DNA of 64,000 nt from Pedobacter kyungheensis. Lineage in GTDB: Bacteria; Bacteroidota; Bacteroidia; Sphingobacteriales; Sphingobacteriaceae. The notes beneath the pieces were generated by a model. The model saw only the letters and a program-made list of their open reading frames with translations, was not told where the DNA came from and made no database searches. A program made the translations under genes and the position numbers. Positions 38,215 through 47,422 of the stretch are shown in pieces. Where the stretch lies: assembly GCF_000812965.1 (NCBI RefSeq), contig NZ_JSYN01000004.1:267421-331420 (forward strand), read 5' to 3'. Position 1 is the first letter of the stretch. Each line of letters opens with the position of its first letter.

Positions 38215-39624
38215 ATGCAGAGAAAGACAAATTTGTTTAAAAAAGTGAGTTTAATTGGGTTAATGTTTACACTGGTTGTTTTTTTTAGTAACTGTAAAAA
38301 AAATGCACAGGCAGACGATGTAGCAGCAAATAGCACCGAGATGTTTTCGGGCGATTCGTCGGCAGTGTTAGCAGCAACCGTAGGAAGTACAGGAAAGATA
38401 AACCTTTCCGGAACAAAATCAGAAGGTGGTTATGCGTATAAAATTTCGCAAACGATTTCAGGTGGCGACAATTCTACAGCTAAAGAGCAATCAATATTAA
38501 GATTATTTGAAAATGGTGTAGAGTTAGGCCCGGCACATTCAATACATGATGATATTAGAAATTTAGGTAAAGGCAGATTTAGCCACTGGGGAAGTACCGT
38601 AATCTTCTCGGCATCTGATAATACAGATCCAAGAACCAATGGCCGTACTTATACCTATTTAATGGGCGGAACCAGTACAATTGCTCCACCTAGCGATAAT
38701 GCAACTACTGCACCAAGCACACCAACAGTATCTACTTCTGGTTTAATGGGCTATGCAATGGTAAACGGTACTACTACAGGCGGTCAGGGTGGCGCAGAAG
38801 TTACCGTTACCACGCTGGCACAATTAAAATCTGCAGTTGCCGATAATACGCCACGTATTATTTACATCAGCGGTACAGTTAAAGGTGCAGGTATGGATCC
38901 TGTTTATGTAAAATCAAACAAATCGATTATCGGTAAACCAGGTGCAGTAATTGAAGGTGTTAACTTATATATTTACACCGTAAGCAACATTATTGTGCAG
39001 AACATTACCTTTAAAAACTATGTTGAACAGGCAGCTGTACAAATTAAAGATTCGGCTCACCACGTTTGGGTAGACCACTGCGATTTTTCTACAGACCGTA
39101 CACACGGATGGGAATACTGGGGTAAAGACATTTGTATTACGCGCGAATCTGATTACGTAACCGTTTCATGGAGCAAATTCCACGATACAAACTTATCAGT
39201 ATTAATTAGCGGTGGTATCGAAGGTCACGAAGCCGATAAAGGTAAATTACACGTAACCATGCACCACAACATGTGGTACAATGTTACCGAGAGAGAGCCT
39301 TCAATGAACTACGGTAGCGTACACATGTTTAACAACTATCACTTAAACAACTCAGGTTACTCAATTGGTACCAGAGCAGGTGGTATTGTAAGAACAGATA
39401 ACGAGTATTTCTCTAACTGTGTTAAACCTTTAACTACAAAAGTAGCAAGTGATCCGGAAGGATATTTTAGTGGTATTACGACCAACATTTACGATAAATG
39501 TGGCGCAAATAATATAACGACTGCAGTTTCTAGCTGGGTTCCGGAGTATGATTACAAATCATACGTTAACGATGCGGCAAGCGTGCCTGCATTGGTTATG
39601 GCTAACGCCGGTCCAACTAAGTAG
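38215..39624 (+). CDS. Pectate-lyase-like (PL1) lipoprotein
   Basis: 469-residue lipoprotein (lipobox FFSNC, Cys27). After a linker, an N-terminal domain of unknown type (about 55-150), then a right-handed beta-helix of the pectate lyase 1 family: VWVDHCDFS, SDYVTVSWSKFHD, HHNMWYNVTEREPS with the likely catalytic Arg, and HMFNNYHLNN. It would cut uronic-acid polymers by beta-elimination at the cell surface. No SusC/SusD genes are near, and own palindromic site and terminator surround it. It may act on the polymer made by this locus (inference). Confidence 0.85.
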   Translation: MQRKTNLFKKVSLIGLMFTLVVFFSNCKKNAQADDVAANSTEMFSGDSSAVLAATVGSTGKINLSGTKSEGGYAYKISQTISGGDNSTAKEQSILRLFENGVELGPAHSIHDDIRNLGKGRFSHWGSTVIFSASDNTDPRTNGRTYTYLMGGTSTIAPPSDNATTAPSTPTVSTSGLMGYAMVNGTTTGGQGGAEVTVTTLAQLKSAVADNTPRIIYISGTVKGAGMDPVYVKSNKSIIGKPGAVIEGVNLYIYTVSNIIVQNITFKNYVEQAAVQIKDSAHHVWVDHCDFSTDRTHGWEYWGKDICITRESDYVTVSWSKFHDTNLSVLISGGIEGHEADKGKLHVTMHHNMWYNVTEREPSMNYGSVHMFNNYHLNNSGYSIGTRAGGIVRTDNEYFSNCVKPLTTKVASDPEGYFSGITTNIYDKCGANNITTAVSSWVPEYDYKSYVNDAASVPALVMANAGPTK

Positions 39625-39650
39625 ACCAAAATCTTCATATTTTTTCTGCG

Positions 39651-39675
39651 AAGCCACCTGGATAGGTGGCTTTGC
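39651..39675 (+). terminator. Terminator-like hairpin after the pectate-lyase-like gene
   Basis: AAGCCACC (39651-39658), loop TGGATA, GGTGGCTT (39665-39672), then TTGCAGTTT. The T run is short. It shows that the GTG at 39666 in the next frame lies in a terminator stem and is not the start of the glycosyltransferase. Confidence 0.65.
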
Positions 39676-39698
39676 AGTTTAAATTAAAAAAAATTGAC

Positions 39699-40853
39699 AT
39701 GATGAACATTACTAAGAAAAAGATCTTTATCGTCTGCGACTCTTCCAGATCATTGCTCGATTTTAGAGGTAGATTGATTGAAAAGATGCAGCAGCATAAC
39801 CAGGTGTATGTGTTTACACCCAAAATAGAACAGGATACGGTACGCAAGCGGCTCGACGATATGAAGGTAATTACCTACGAAAGCAATCTTAACGGCAGTA
39901 ATGTATCTATCCTCTCTGATTTACGGTTTATATTTTCACTATATAAACTTATGCGTAGCATTAAACCGGATATATTTTTTCCTTATACTTTTAAACCGGT
40001 TATTTATGGCTCTTTTGTAGCCAAACTTTGCAAGGTTAAACTAATAGCCCCCATGCTTACCGGGTTGGGTTATAATTTTACCGATAACAGCTCAAGTAAT
40101 AAGCTCGTAGTAAAAATTACCCGTTTGTTACTTAAGTTAAGCCTAAAACCAGATCCGCGTTTAAATATTATCTTTCAAAACAAAGATGATTCAGAGCGAC
40201 TGGTTCAGTTAAACATCCTCAATAAAAAACACCAGGTTTACGTGGTAAATGGATCTGGGGTTGATTTAAGCCATTACAATTACTCAGAACCCAGTACTTC
40301 ACCAGTTACCTTTTTAATGGTTTCGCGTTTAATTAACGCCAAAGGCATTAGAGAATATTACGATGCAGCTAAAATCATACACGAAAGGTTTCCAAAAGCT
40401 GTATTTAAACTTATCGGATCTTATGATCCCAATATCGATGCGATTAATGCCGATTTATATCAGCAGATAGCCAGCGGCGATACCATTCAATATATGGGGC
40501 AGGTAGATGATGTGAGGCCCGATATAGAAAATTCGTCGGTGATGGTGTTACCATCTTATTATGGCGAAGGCGTTCCACGGTGTGTACTGGAAGGTATGGC
40601 CATGGGAAGACCAGTAATTACCAGTGATTCTGTTGGCTGCAGAGAAACGGTAAACCAAATACCCGGACAAGCCAATGGCTTTCTGATTCCGGTAAAAGAT
40701 GCCAGTGCGCTGGCCAGTAAAATGGAGTATTTCATTAAAAACTGTGATGAAATTATCCGCTTCGGAAGCAAAGGTTACGAATTTGCCAAATCCAAATTCG
40801 ATGTAAACCTGGTTAACACCGAACTCTTCAAAATTATGCAACTTCAGGCTTAA
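39699..40853 (+). CDS. Glycosyltransferase family 4
   Basis: GT-B enzyme of 384 residues from the ATG at 39699 (a second ATG follows directly at 39702). KKKIFIVCDSSRSLLDFRG at the N-terminus resembles capsular GT4 enzymes with the glycosyltransferase-4-like N-domain; LTGLGYNF, SRLINAKGIREYYDAA and SYYGEGVPRCVLEGMAMG follow. Upstream GTG 39666 is rejected because it lies in a terminator hairpin. After the lyase gene this restarts the biosynthetic part of the locus. Confidence 0.9.
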   Translation: MMNITKKKIFIVCDSSRSLLDFRGRLIEKMQQHNQVYVFTPKIEQDTVRKRLDDMKVITYESNLNGSNVSILSDLRFIFSLYKLMRSIKPDIFFPYTFKPVIYGSFVAKLCKVKLIAPMLTGLGYNFTDNSSSNKLVVKITRLLLKLSLKPDPRLNIIFQNKDDSERLVQLNILNKKHQVYVVNGSGVDLSHYNYSEPSTSPVTFLMVSRLINAKGIREYYDAAKIIHERFPKAVFKLIGSYDPNIDAINADLYQQIASGDTIQYMGQVDDVRPDIENSSVMVLPSYYGEGVPRCVLEGMAMGRPVITSDSVGCRETVNQIPGQANGFLIPVKDASALASKMEYFIKNCDEIIRFGSKGYEFAKSKFDVNLVNTELFKIMQLQA

Positions 40854-40907
40854 CCTACCCGGAGTGCCACAGTAAACTAACCAAATTATTCAACTAAACT
40901 TTAAGCT

Positions 40908-41711
40908 GTGAACAATACATTTATTTACAAACGAGCCACTTTAGCCGACTTCAGGGAGGCTATTGATGAATATGGATGGGTCGTGTATGAAAAAGCGATC
41001 AATCAGAAATTAATCTCCGAAATTATTGCAGGTTTCGAAACCTCATACCATTTACGTCGCGAAATTCAGATTTTAAACGGCATTGAAGCAAATATGGAAG
41101 GAACTTTACATCACTTACTCGAAAAAGATAATTTTGCAATCGATTTATTGAGCAAACTATACTGTCACCGCGAAATACGCGATTTTTTAGGCGGAAATTA
41201 TATCTTAAACGGCATTAATGGTGTAATCAACACTAAAAAAAGTCATTCCTACATCCAAAACATACATCGCGATATCCGCACTTTTTCGCCCGATTCGAAG
41301 CTGATGATCCAGATGATTATTGTGCTCGACGATTTTACCATATTTAATGGGGCCACGCATTTTCTATCTGGTTCGCACAAACTCGATATCAAACCTGAAG
41401 AAAAGCATTTCAAAGCATTTTCTAAACAGGCCGTGGCTAAAAAAGGAAGCATTATCCTGTTCGATTCGAACCTCTGGCATGCAGGCGGTGTTAATTTTAC
41501 CCGCAAACCACGCCGCGCCTTAACGCTGGGCTTTACCAAACCCTACATTAAGCAGCAATTCGATTATCCACGCTTTTTGGGTTACGAATTTGGCGAAAAG
41601 ATAGACAGCGACTTAAGGCAGATTATTGGTTACAATGCCAGGGTGCCGGCAAGCCTGCAGGAATATTATCGCCCGGTAGAAAGCCGGATGTACAAATCAG
41701 ATCAGGGATAA
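40908..41711 (+). CDS. Phytanoyl-CoA dioxygenase (PhyH) family protein
   Basis: 267-residue non-haem Fe(II)/2-oxoglutarate oxygenase. The His-x-Asp pair is in NIHRDIRTFS, the distal His in LWHAGGVNFT and the 2-oxoglutarate Arg in RKPRRALTLGF; ATHFLSGSHKL is also typical. It would hydroxylate a sugar, acyl or amino-acid precursor. The start is GTG 40908 (MNNTFIYKRATL), as no ATG lies near. It begins a group with an aminotransferase-like, a GNAT and two FemAB-like genes. The substrate is unknown. Confidence 0.88.
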   Translation: MNNTFIYKRATLADFREAIDEYGWVVYEKAINQKLISEIIAGFETSYHLRREIQILNGIEANMEGTLHHLLEKDNFAIDLLSKLYCHREIRDFLGGNYILNGINGVINTKKSHSYIQNIHRDIRTFSPDSKLMIQMIIVLDDFTIFNGATHFLSGSHKLDIKPEEKHFKAFSKQAVAKKGSIILFDSNLWHAGGVNFTRKPRRALTLGFTKPYIKQQFDYPRFLGYEFGEKIDSDLRQIIGYNARVPASLQEYYRPVESRMYKSDQG

Positions 41712-41722
41712 ATGCTAAAACA

Positions 41723-42694
41723 ATGGAAGTCCAAACACAAGCTGCCAAAACTATTGGCGGTTACATACAACTGCAGTTACCTAAGGGAAACGTTTTCCAT
41801 CCAGGCTTAGTAGCACTTAACACCGGACGTAACGCTTTCGAATACATCCTTAGGGTAAGAAAATACAACCTGGTATATCTTCCGTACTATACCTGCGAAG
41901 TATTGTTGGAACCCTTACATAAACTAAACATTGCCTATAAGTTTTATCATATCGACGAAAACCTCGATCCCGTAATTGATTTCGATCTCGAAGCACATAG
42001 TTGTTTATTGTACACCAATTATTATGGTTTAAAAACAGAAACGGTTAAGCGCTTAACCAAAACGATCAGCAACCTGATTGTCGATAATGCGCAGGCCTTT
42101 TTCTGTAAACCGATTGCCAATGCCGATACTTTTTATTCGTGCCGTAAATTTTTTGGTGTACCCGATGGGGCTTACCTCAACATTGGCACCCCAATAAATG
42201 AGAACTTAAATCAGGATCAATCGGTTAACCGTTTTTCGCACCTGATAAAAAGTATCGACATTAATATAGAAGAAGCATATAACGATTATATAGAGAATAA
42301 TAAAGTCTTGTGCTACAACGACATCAAGAATATGTCGGCCTTAACCACGGCGATGCTCTCTGGCATTGATTACGAAGCATGTGCTGCCATAAGAAGAGAA
42401 AACTTTGCCTTTTTAGCCGAACAACTGGACGATAAAAACCGCTTGCATTTAAATTTAGCCCCGGGCGATGTTCCGATGGTGTATCCCTTTTTAAGCAATG
42501 ATGCAGCCATAAAGCAAACACTTATTAAACAAAAAATATTTGTGGCCACCTATTGGCCAAATGTTTACGAATGGGCCAGCCCTGATAGTTTCGAATACGC
42601 GCTGACACAAAAGCTCATCGCATTGCCTATTGATCACCGTTATGGCTTAGACGACATGCGCATTATGGTTAATGCTTTAAAACCACTAATATGA
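41723..42694 (+). CDS. DegT-like aminotransferase-fold protein, diverged
   Basis: 323 residues, no family motif is complete. The pattern still follows fold-type I PLP enzymes: GRNAFEYILRV in place of the phosphate-binding turn, LIVDNAQAFFC in place of the D-A-A-H strand, and FYSCRKFFGVPDGAYL, where the Lys could be the Schiff-base residue. Key Asp/His neighbours differ, so activity is uncertain. It follows the PhyH gene by 11 bases and overlaps the GNAT gene by ATGA. Could be a true but unusual aminotransferase or a binding protein. Confidence 0.6.
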   Translation: MEVQTQAAKTIGGYIQLQLPKGNVFHPGLVALNTGRNAFEYILRVRKYNLVYLPYYTCEVLLEPLHKLNIAYKFYHIDENLDPVIDFDLEAHSCLLYTNYYGLKTETVKRLTKTISNLIVDNAQAFFCKPIANADTFYSCRKFFGVPDGAYLNIGTPINENLNQDQSVNRFSHLIKSIDINIEEAYNDYIENNKVLCYNDIKNMSALTTAMLSGIDYEACAAIRRENFAFLAEQLDDKNRLHLNLAPGDVPMVYPFLSNDAAIKQTLIKQKIFVATYWPNVYEWASPDSFEYALTQKLIALPIDHRYGLDDMRIMVNALKPLI

Positions 42695-43185
42695 ACACTC
42701 CAATTTACCTCAGGCCATTAGCACTTAAAGATGCCAGTGTATCTTATAAATGGCGCAACGATCCGGAAGTATGGTCGTACACCAAATTTGTTTTAAAAGA
42801 TCCGGTTACGGTAGAGGTAGAGCAAGCCTGGCTTGCCAGTAAAATGAAGGCTGTTAACGAAAAACGTTTCGCCATTTGCATTAAAAACACAAACGAATAT
42901 ATCGGCAACATCCAATTACTCGATATTAGTAACGATACAGCAGAATTCCACCTTTTTATTGGTGAAAAAAAATACTGGGGCAAAGGCATAGGTTACTGTG
43001 CATCGTTGATGCTTTTAAAATATGCCTTTTATAACCTTAATCTTAAACATGTTTTTTTAGAAGTACATGCCGATAACCTGGCTGCTTATGCCATTTATAA
43101 AAAAGTAGGTTTCGAACGCATTTCTCAAGAGCATGATTTTATAAAAATGGCTATCAATCCATCAGTTTTACTGGCCATAAACTAA
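42691..43185 (+). CDS. GNAT-family N-acetyltransferase (RimJ/RimL-like)
   Basis: 164-residue acetyltransferase. IYLRPLALKDASVSYKWRND and the acetyl-CoA loop region KKYWGKGIGYCASLMLL with ...LEVHADNLAAYAIYKKVGFE are typical. In a sugar locus it may acetylate the amino group of a 4-amino sugar nucleotide, in competition with the PglD-like protein at 17436, or an amino acid substituent. Overlaps the aminotransferase-like gene by 4 bp. Confidence 0.88.
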   Translation: MNTPIYLRPLALKDASVSYKWRNDPEVWSYTKFVLKDPVTVEVEQAWLASKMKAVNEKRFAICIKNTNEYIGNIQLLDISNDTAEFHLFIGEKKYWGKGIGYCASLMLLKYAFYNLNLKHVFLEVHADNLAAYAIYKKVGFERISQEHDFIKMAINPSVLLAIN

Positions 43186-43209
43186 TCTACCAACCTTAAT
43201 AAGCTCCAA

Positions 43210-44247
43210 ATGAGAAAGATTATTACCATCAATGAAAAGCAGGAGTGGACAGACTATGTGAAGCGTGCGCTGCACTACGATTTTTATCACACCTGGTATT
43301 ACCATTCGTTAGATAAAAGCGGTTTGCCCATACTCTTTGTTTACGAGGAAAACGAAAATTACATCGCTTTTCCGCTGTTAAAGCGAAATATCCCCGGATC
43401 GGATTTCTTTGATTTTACATCAGTTTATGGTTATACCGGACCTATTTCGAACATGGACTTTAAATCGCTTGACGATGATTTTATGGAACGGTTTAAAGCA
43501 TCGTTTATAGCTTACCTGCAAACCGGGCAAAACGTTACCGTATTTTCACGCCTGCATCCTTTTTTCGATCAGGAGAGATTGATGGAAAAGTTTTCGGGGG
43601 TACATGCCAATGGCAAAACAGTAGCCATTGATTTAACTACCAGCATAGAAAGCCAGCGCGCGGGATACCGAAAGAGTGTTAAAGAGAAAATAAGGCGTTT
43701 ACGAAAACGCGATTATGAGGTAAGAATTTCTACCGATATTAATGACGCCATTATTTTCTCAGAAATATATACCGAAAATATGCTGCGTATTGGCGCTAAA
43801 GACAGTTACCTTTTTAATCATGCTTATTTTGTGGCTTTGCTTACTTCTGATGAGTTTGATAGCAAGCTCTTTATGGTTTACAAAGATGGTATTGCCATTT
43901 CCGGAGCTATTGTGGTTTGCACCAACGAAATTATGCAGGTACATCTGCTGGCCACACGCACTACCTATTTATTTGAATCGCCGGCTAAACTGTTAACAGA
44001 TGAAATCACGGTTATCGGTCGCCAGTTGGGCTATAAATATTTTAACCTGGGTGGTGGTGTTAATTTTAAAGAAGATACCTTATTTGGCTGGAAAATGGGT
44101 TTTTCTAACCTGTGTTTCGAGTTTAACAGCTGGAGATATATAGCCAATAACGAATTATACAATACCCTTTTAAACGAACGGTCGCTTGACCCTTACTCTA
44201 ATGTTGATTTTTTTCCACTCTACCGTAGTCCCGTAATTGCTTCATAA
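43210..44247 (+). CDS. FemAB-like GNAT-fold acyltransferase, tandem copy 1
   Basis: 345-residue cytoplasmic protein with the double-GNAT architecture of FemAB/lipid II aminoacyltransferases and PEP-CTERM-associated relatives. Landmarks: YDFYHTWYYHS, FSRLHPFFDQ, NGKTVAIDLT, and near the end FNLGGGVNFKEDTLFGWKMGFS. FemAB proteins move amino acids from aminoacyl-tRNA to glycopeptides; the EPS-located relatives are poorly known. The gene is followed by a paralogue with the same landmarks. Confidence 0.8.
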   Translation: MRKIITINEKQEWTDYVKRALHYDFYHTWYYHSLDKSGLPILFVYEENENYIAFPLLKRNIPGSDFFDFTSVYGYTGPISNMDFKSLDDDFMERFKASFIAYLQTGQNVTVFSRLHPFFDQERLMEKFSGVHANGKTVAIDLTTSIESQRAGYRKSVKEKIRRLRKRDYEVRISTDINDAIIFSEIYTENMLRIGAKDSYLFNHAYFVALLTSDEFDSKLFMVYKDGIAISGAIVVCTNEIMQVHLLATRTTYLFESPAKLLTDEITVIGRQLGYKYFNLGGGVNFKEDTLFGWKMGFSNLCFEFNSWRYIANNELYNTLLNERSLDPYSNVDFFPLYRSPVIAS

Positions 44248-44269
44248 TTAATTATTTATTTTTTAGGAT

Positions 44270-45334
44270 ATGATTATGCTGATCGAAAATAACGCTACAG
44301 GCACAACTTTACAATTGGGTTTGGCAGAAAAAGCCGATTGGATTAAGTATGTGGAACGTGCAGCCGATTATGATTTTTATCATAGCTGGCAGTATCATTC
44401 AATGGCTACCAACGGAGCGCCCATTTTGTTTATTTACGAGGAGGCTGGTAATTTTATTGCGCTGCCTTTGCTCGAACGCCCAATTGCAGATACCATTTAC
44501 TATGATCTGCATTGTGTATACGGATATTCGGGGCCGATATCGAACCTCAAGTTCGATCAGCAGCCAGATACTTTAAAAGATAACTTTTTAAATACCTTTC
44601 TGGCTTTTTTACAGCAGGGTAAATATGTTTCGGTATTTTCTAAACTGCATCCGTTTTTTAACCAGAACGAGTTATTAAAAAGGACCAAAGGATTGTACGA
44701 AAATGGAAAAACCATTGCCGTAGACCTGCAGCAAACGCTTGAAGAACAGCGTAAACAATACAGGGGAACCACCTGGGAGGGCATTAAAAAATGCCGGCGT
44801 TTAGGCTACACCTTACGCGAAAGCCGCAAACAGGAAGATATAGCTGCCTTCACTCAATTATACCAGGCCAATATGGGCCGCATAAGTGCTACCGACTTTT
44901 ACCTGTTTGATGAAGCCTATTTTACCCAGTTAATCCATTCAACAGAATTTGATTGTAAACTGGTATTGGTTTATTTAGGCGATGAAATAGCGTGCGGAAG
45001 CGTTATCACGCTCACCAATGGTATCATTCAGGGGCATTTAATTGCCACCAATATTAACCATCTCAAATATTCGCCTGCCAAGTTCCTGATCGATGAAGTG
45101 AGCGGCCTGGGCAGAAAATGGAACATGAAATATTACCATTTAGGTGGTGGCCTAGGTTATAAAGAAGACTCGCTTTTTGAATGGAAGCGGGGCTTTTCGA
45201 ACTTAATTTTAGATTATTACAGCTGGCGTTACGTTGCCAACGAACCTGTTTACAACCAGCTGGTAGAAAAATCGGGCATCGATATCCAGGATACGACTGA
45301 TTTTTTTCCCTTATACCGCATGACCCCTCAATAA
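44270..45334 (+). CDS. FemAB-like GNAT-fold acyltransferase, tandem copy 2
   Basis: 354-residue paralogue of the preceding protein: YDFYHSWQYHS, FSKLHPFFNQ, NGKTIAVDLQ and YHLGGGLGYKEDSLFEWKRGFS align with copy 1. The N- and C-terminal lengths match, so this is a gene duplication rather than a split gene. Divergence is large, which suggests two different acyl donors or acceptors. The two genes are 22 bases apart and precede the FlaA1/PglF-like gene. Confidence 0.8.
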   Translation: MIMLIENNATGTTLQLGLAEKADWIKYVERAADYDFYHSWQYHSMATNGAPILFIYEEAGNFIALPLLERPIADTIYYDLHCVYGYSGPISNLKFDQQPDTLKDNFLNTFLAFLQQGKYVSVFSKLHPFFNQNELLKRTKGLYENGKTIAVDLQQTLEEQRKQYRGTTWEGIKKCRRLGYTLRESRKQEDIAAFTQLYQANMGRISATDFYLFDEAYFTQLIHSTEFDCKLVLVYLGDEIACGSVITLTNGIIQGHLIATNINHLKYSPAKFLIDEVSGLGRKWNMKYYHLGGGLGYKEDSLFEWKRGFSNLILDYYSWRYVANEPVYNQLVEKSGIDIQDTTDFFPLYRMTPQ

Positions 45335-45365
45335 CAACAATTGCTTTATTTAATGATTCTCAATT

Positions 45366-47294
45366 ATGAAAAATTTTTTCTTCCCCGACAAGGCGCACTC
45401 TAGATGGTTAATTTTACTCATCGACCAGATGATTGTAGTCTGGACCTTGTTTATAGCTATTTTATTAACTCATACACTCAGTTACCAGGGTATTTTTAAC
45501 GCCAGTAACGCCATGTACGTAGGCCTTTACTGCGCCATTGCAGCAGGTGTTTTTATTACTTTGCGTATCCATACCGGTATTATACGCTATTCCAATACCG
45601 AAGATATTTTAAGGGTATTTCTGGCCGTTTTTGTGACTAGTTTACTTTTTATTGGCGTAAATAAAATCCTATCGCAAAGGTTTCAGTTATTATGGAGCGA
45701 AATGGATAAAGCCCTGATCCTGAATTTCTTTATCTCCTCATCATTGCTCATTTTGATGCGTACATTGGTTAAAGGGGTGTTTTACCTTTTTAAAGAGCTT
45801 AAATCCGAAACCAAAGAAAATATCCTGATCTATGGTTCAGAAAAAAAAGCCATCCTGATTAAAAATGCCATAGAGCAAAATGAAGATTCGAACCTGAATA
45901 TTATTGGTTTTGTTGATGATAACCGCGACCGGGTAGATAAATATCTCGAGCAAAAAAAAGTATACCATTCGTGCTCCGTGGAGTTTTTAAAAGAAAAACA
46001 TGGGATTAAAAAAATACTATTTGCCGAGGATGCCTTAAACACCTTAAATAAAAAGAAAATTATTGATACCTGCGTAAACCAGGGGATTAAGGTAATTATG
46101 GTGCCACCATCAGATAAGTGGCTTTACGGCAAGCTTGATTCGCACCAATTGAGGGATTTAAAAATCGAAGACCTGTTAGAGCGCGAGCCAATTAAACTTA
46201 ACAAAAAGAATATCCTTAAAGATTTAAGTGGCAAATGTATTTTGGTTACCGGAGCTGCGGGATCTATCGGATCGGAAATTGTGCGGCAGGCTTTACATTA
46301 TAACCCGAAAATGGTTATTCTCTGCGATCAGGCCGAAACACCTTTACATGATTTGAAATTAGAGCTCGAAGATAATTTTCAGGCTGCGAATGTAAAAATC
46401 TTTATGGCCAACGTACAAAATATAAACCGCATCCGTACGCTGTTTGAATTGTATAAACCAGAAATTGTTTTCCATGCTGCGGCTTATAAACATGTGCCCA
46501 TGATGGAAGATAATCCGGCAGAGGCTGTTTTAACCAACGTTTTAGGCACTAAAAACATGGCCGATGTATCGATGGAATTTGGTGTAGAAAAGTTTGTGAT
46601 GATATCGACCGATAAAGCGGTGAAACCTACCAATGTAATGGGCGCCTCAAAACGTTTGGCCGAAATTTATATCCAGTCTTTAAACAGTCCGGAAACCTTG
46701 CCAAACGGCGAAATTACCACACACGCTTCGCGCACACGCTTTGTTACCACCCGTTTTGGCAATGTACTGGGCTCTAACGGTTCAGTTATTCCGAGGTTTA
46801 AAAGCCAGATTGAGCGCAGGGGGCCAATAACGGTTACCGACCCTGAAATAACCCGTTATTTTATGACGATACCCGAAGCCGTACAGCTGGTAATGGAAGC
46901 AGGTGCAATGGGCAAAGGGGGCGAGATTTTCTTATTTGATATGGGCAAACCGATTAAAATCGTCGATTTAGCCATTAACATGATTAAGCTGGCTGGCTTA
47001 ACACCTTACAGCGACATTGATATTGTTTTTACCGGTTTAAGACCTGGAGAGAAGCTGTATGAAGAGCTTTTGTTAATGGAAGAAGAAATTATGGCTACGC
47101 ACCATCCTAAAATTAAAATTTCGCAAAAAGTGGCTTATAATTACCTCTACGTAAACCAGATCATTAAAGACCTGATTGTGCTAAACAACGATGGGAACGA
47201 CCTGAATATGGTAAAGAAAATGAAAGAAATTATACCCGATTATATCAGCAACAATTCGCGTTACGAAGAGCTAGATTTGCTGGTTGCCAATTAA
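45366..47294 (+). CDS. FlaA1/CapD/PglF-like UDP-N-acetylglucosamine 4,6-dehydratase
   Basis: 642-residue membrane enzyme. Four N-terminal spans (about 15-135) and a cytoplasmic CoA-binding-like Rossmann domain precede the catalytic short-chain dehydratase domain: VTGAAGSIGSEIVRQ, YKHVPMMEDNPAEAV, STDKAVKPTNVMGASKR and TTRFGNVLGSNGSVIPRF. It makes the 4-keto-6-deoxy sugar used by DegT aminotransferases. With the PglC-, PglD- and DegT-like proteins it forms a Pgl-type bacillosamine pathway. Last gene of the locus. Confidence 0.93.
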   Translation: MKNFFFPDKAHSRWLILLIDQMIVVWTLFIAILLTHTLSYQGIFNASNAMYVGLYCAIAAGVFITLRIHTGIIRYSNTEDILRVFLAVFVTSLLFIGVNKILSQRFQLLWSEMDKALILNFFISSSLLILMRTLVKGVFYLFKELKSETKENILIYGSEKKAILIKNAIEQNEDSNLNIIGFVDDNRDRVDKYLEQKKVYHSCSVEFLKEKHGIKKILFAEDALNTLNKKKIIDTCVNQGIKVIMVPPSDKWLYGKLDSHQLRDLKIEDLLEREPIKLNKKNILKDLSGKCILVTGAAGSIGSEIVRQALHYNPKMVILCDQAETPLHDLKLELEDNFQAANVKIFMANVQNINRIRTLFELYKPEIVFHAAAYKHVPMMEDNPAEAVLTNVLGTKNMADVSMEFGVEKFVMISTDKAVKPTNVMGASKRLAEIYIQSLNSPETLPNGEITTHASRTRFVTTRFGNVLGSNGSVIPRFKSQIERRGPITVTDPEITRYFMTIPEAVQLVMEAGAMGKGGEIFLFDMGKPIKIVDLAINMIKLAGLTPYSDIDIVFTGLRPGEKLYEELLLMEEEIMATHHPKIKISQKVAYNYLYVNQIIKDLIVLNNDGNDLNMVKKMKEIIPDYISNNSRYEELDLLVAN

Positions 47295-47422
47295 TTAGAT
47301 CAATGTTAAAACAGTAATTAATTATTTGCTTTTCTTAACAAAAAATTATTAAATTTAAGTAACATAGTCGTCCCCAAATGTTGGTTGAATTTAAATATCC
47401 GTTTTAAATTAAATTAACCGCT

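Noticed and set aside
39666..39698. GTG start of the glycosyltransferase
   Set aside because: It lies inside the hairpin stem that ends the lyase gene; ATG 39699 is preferred.
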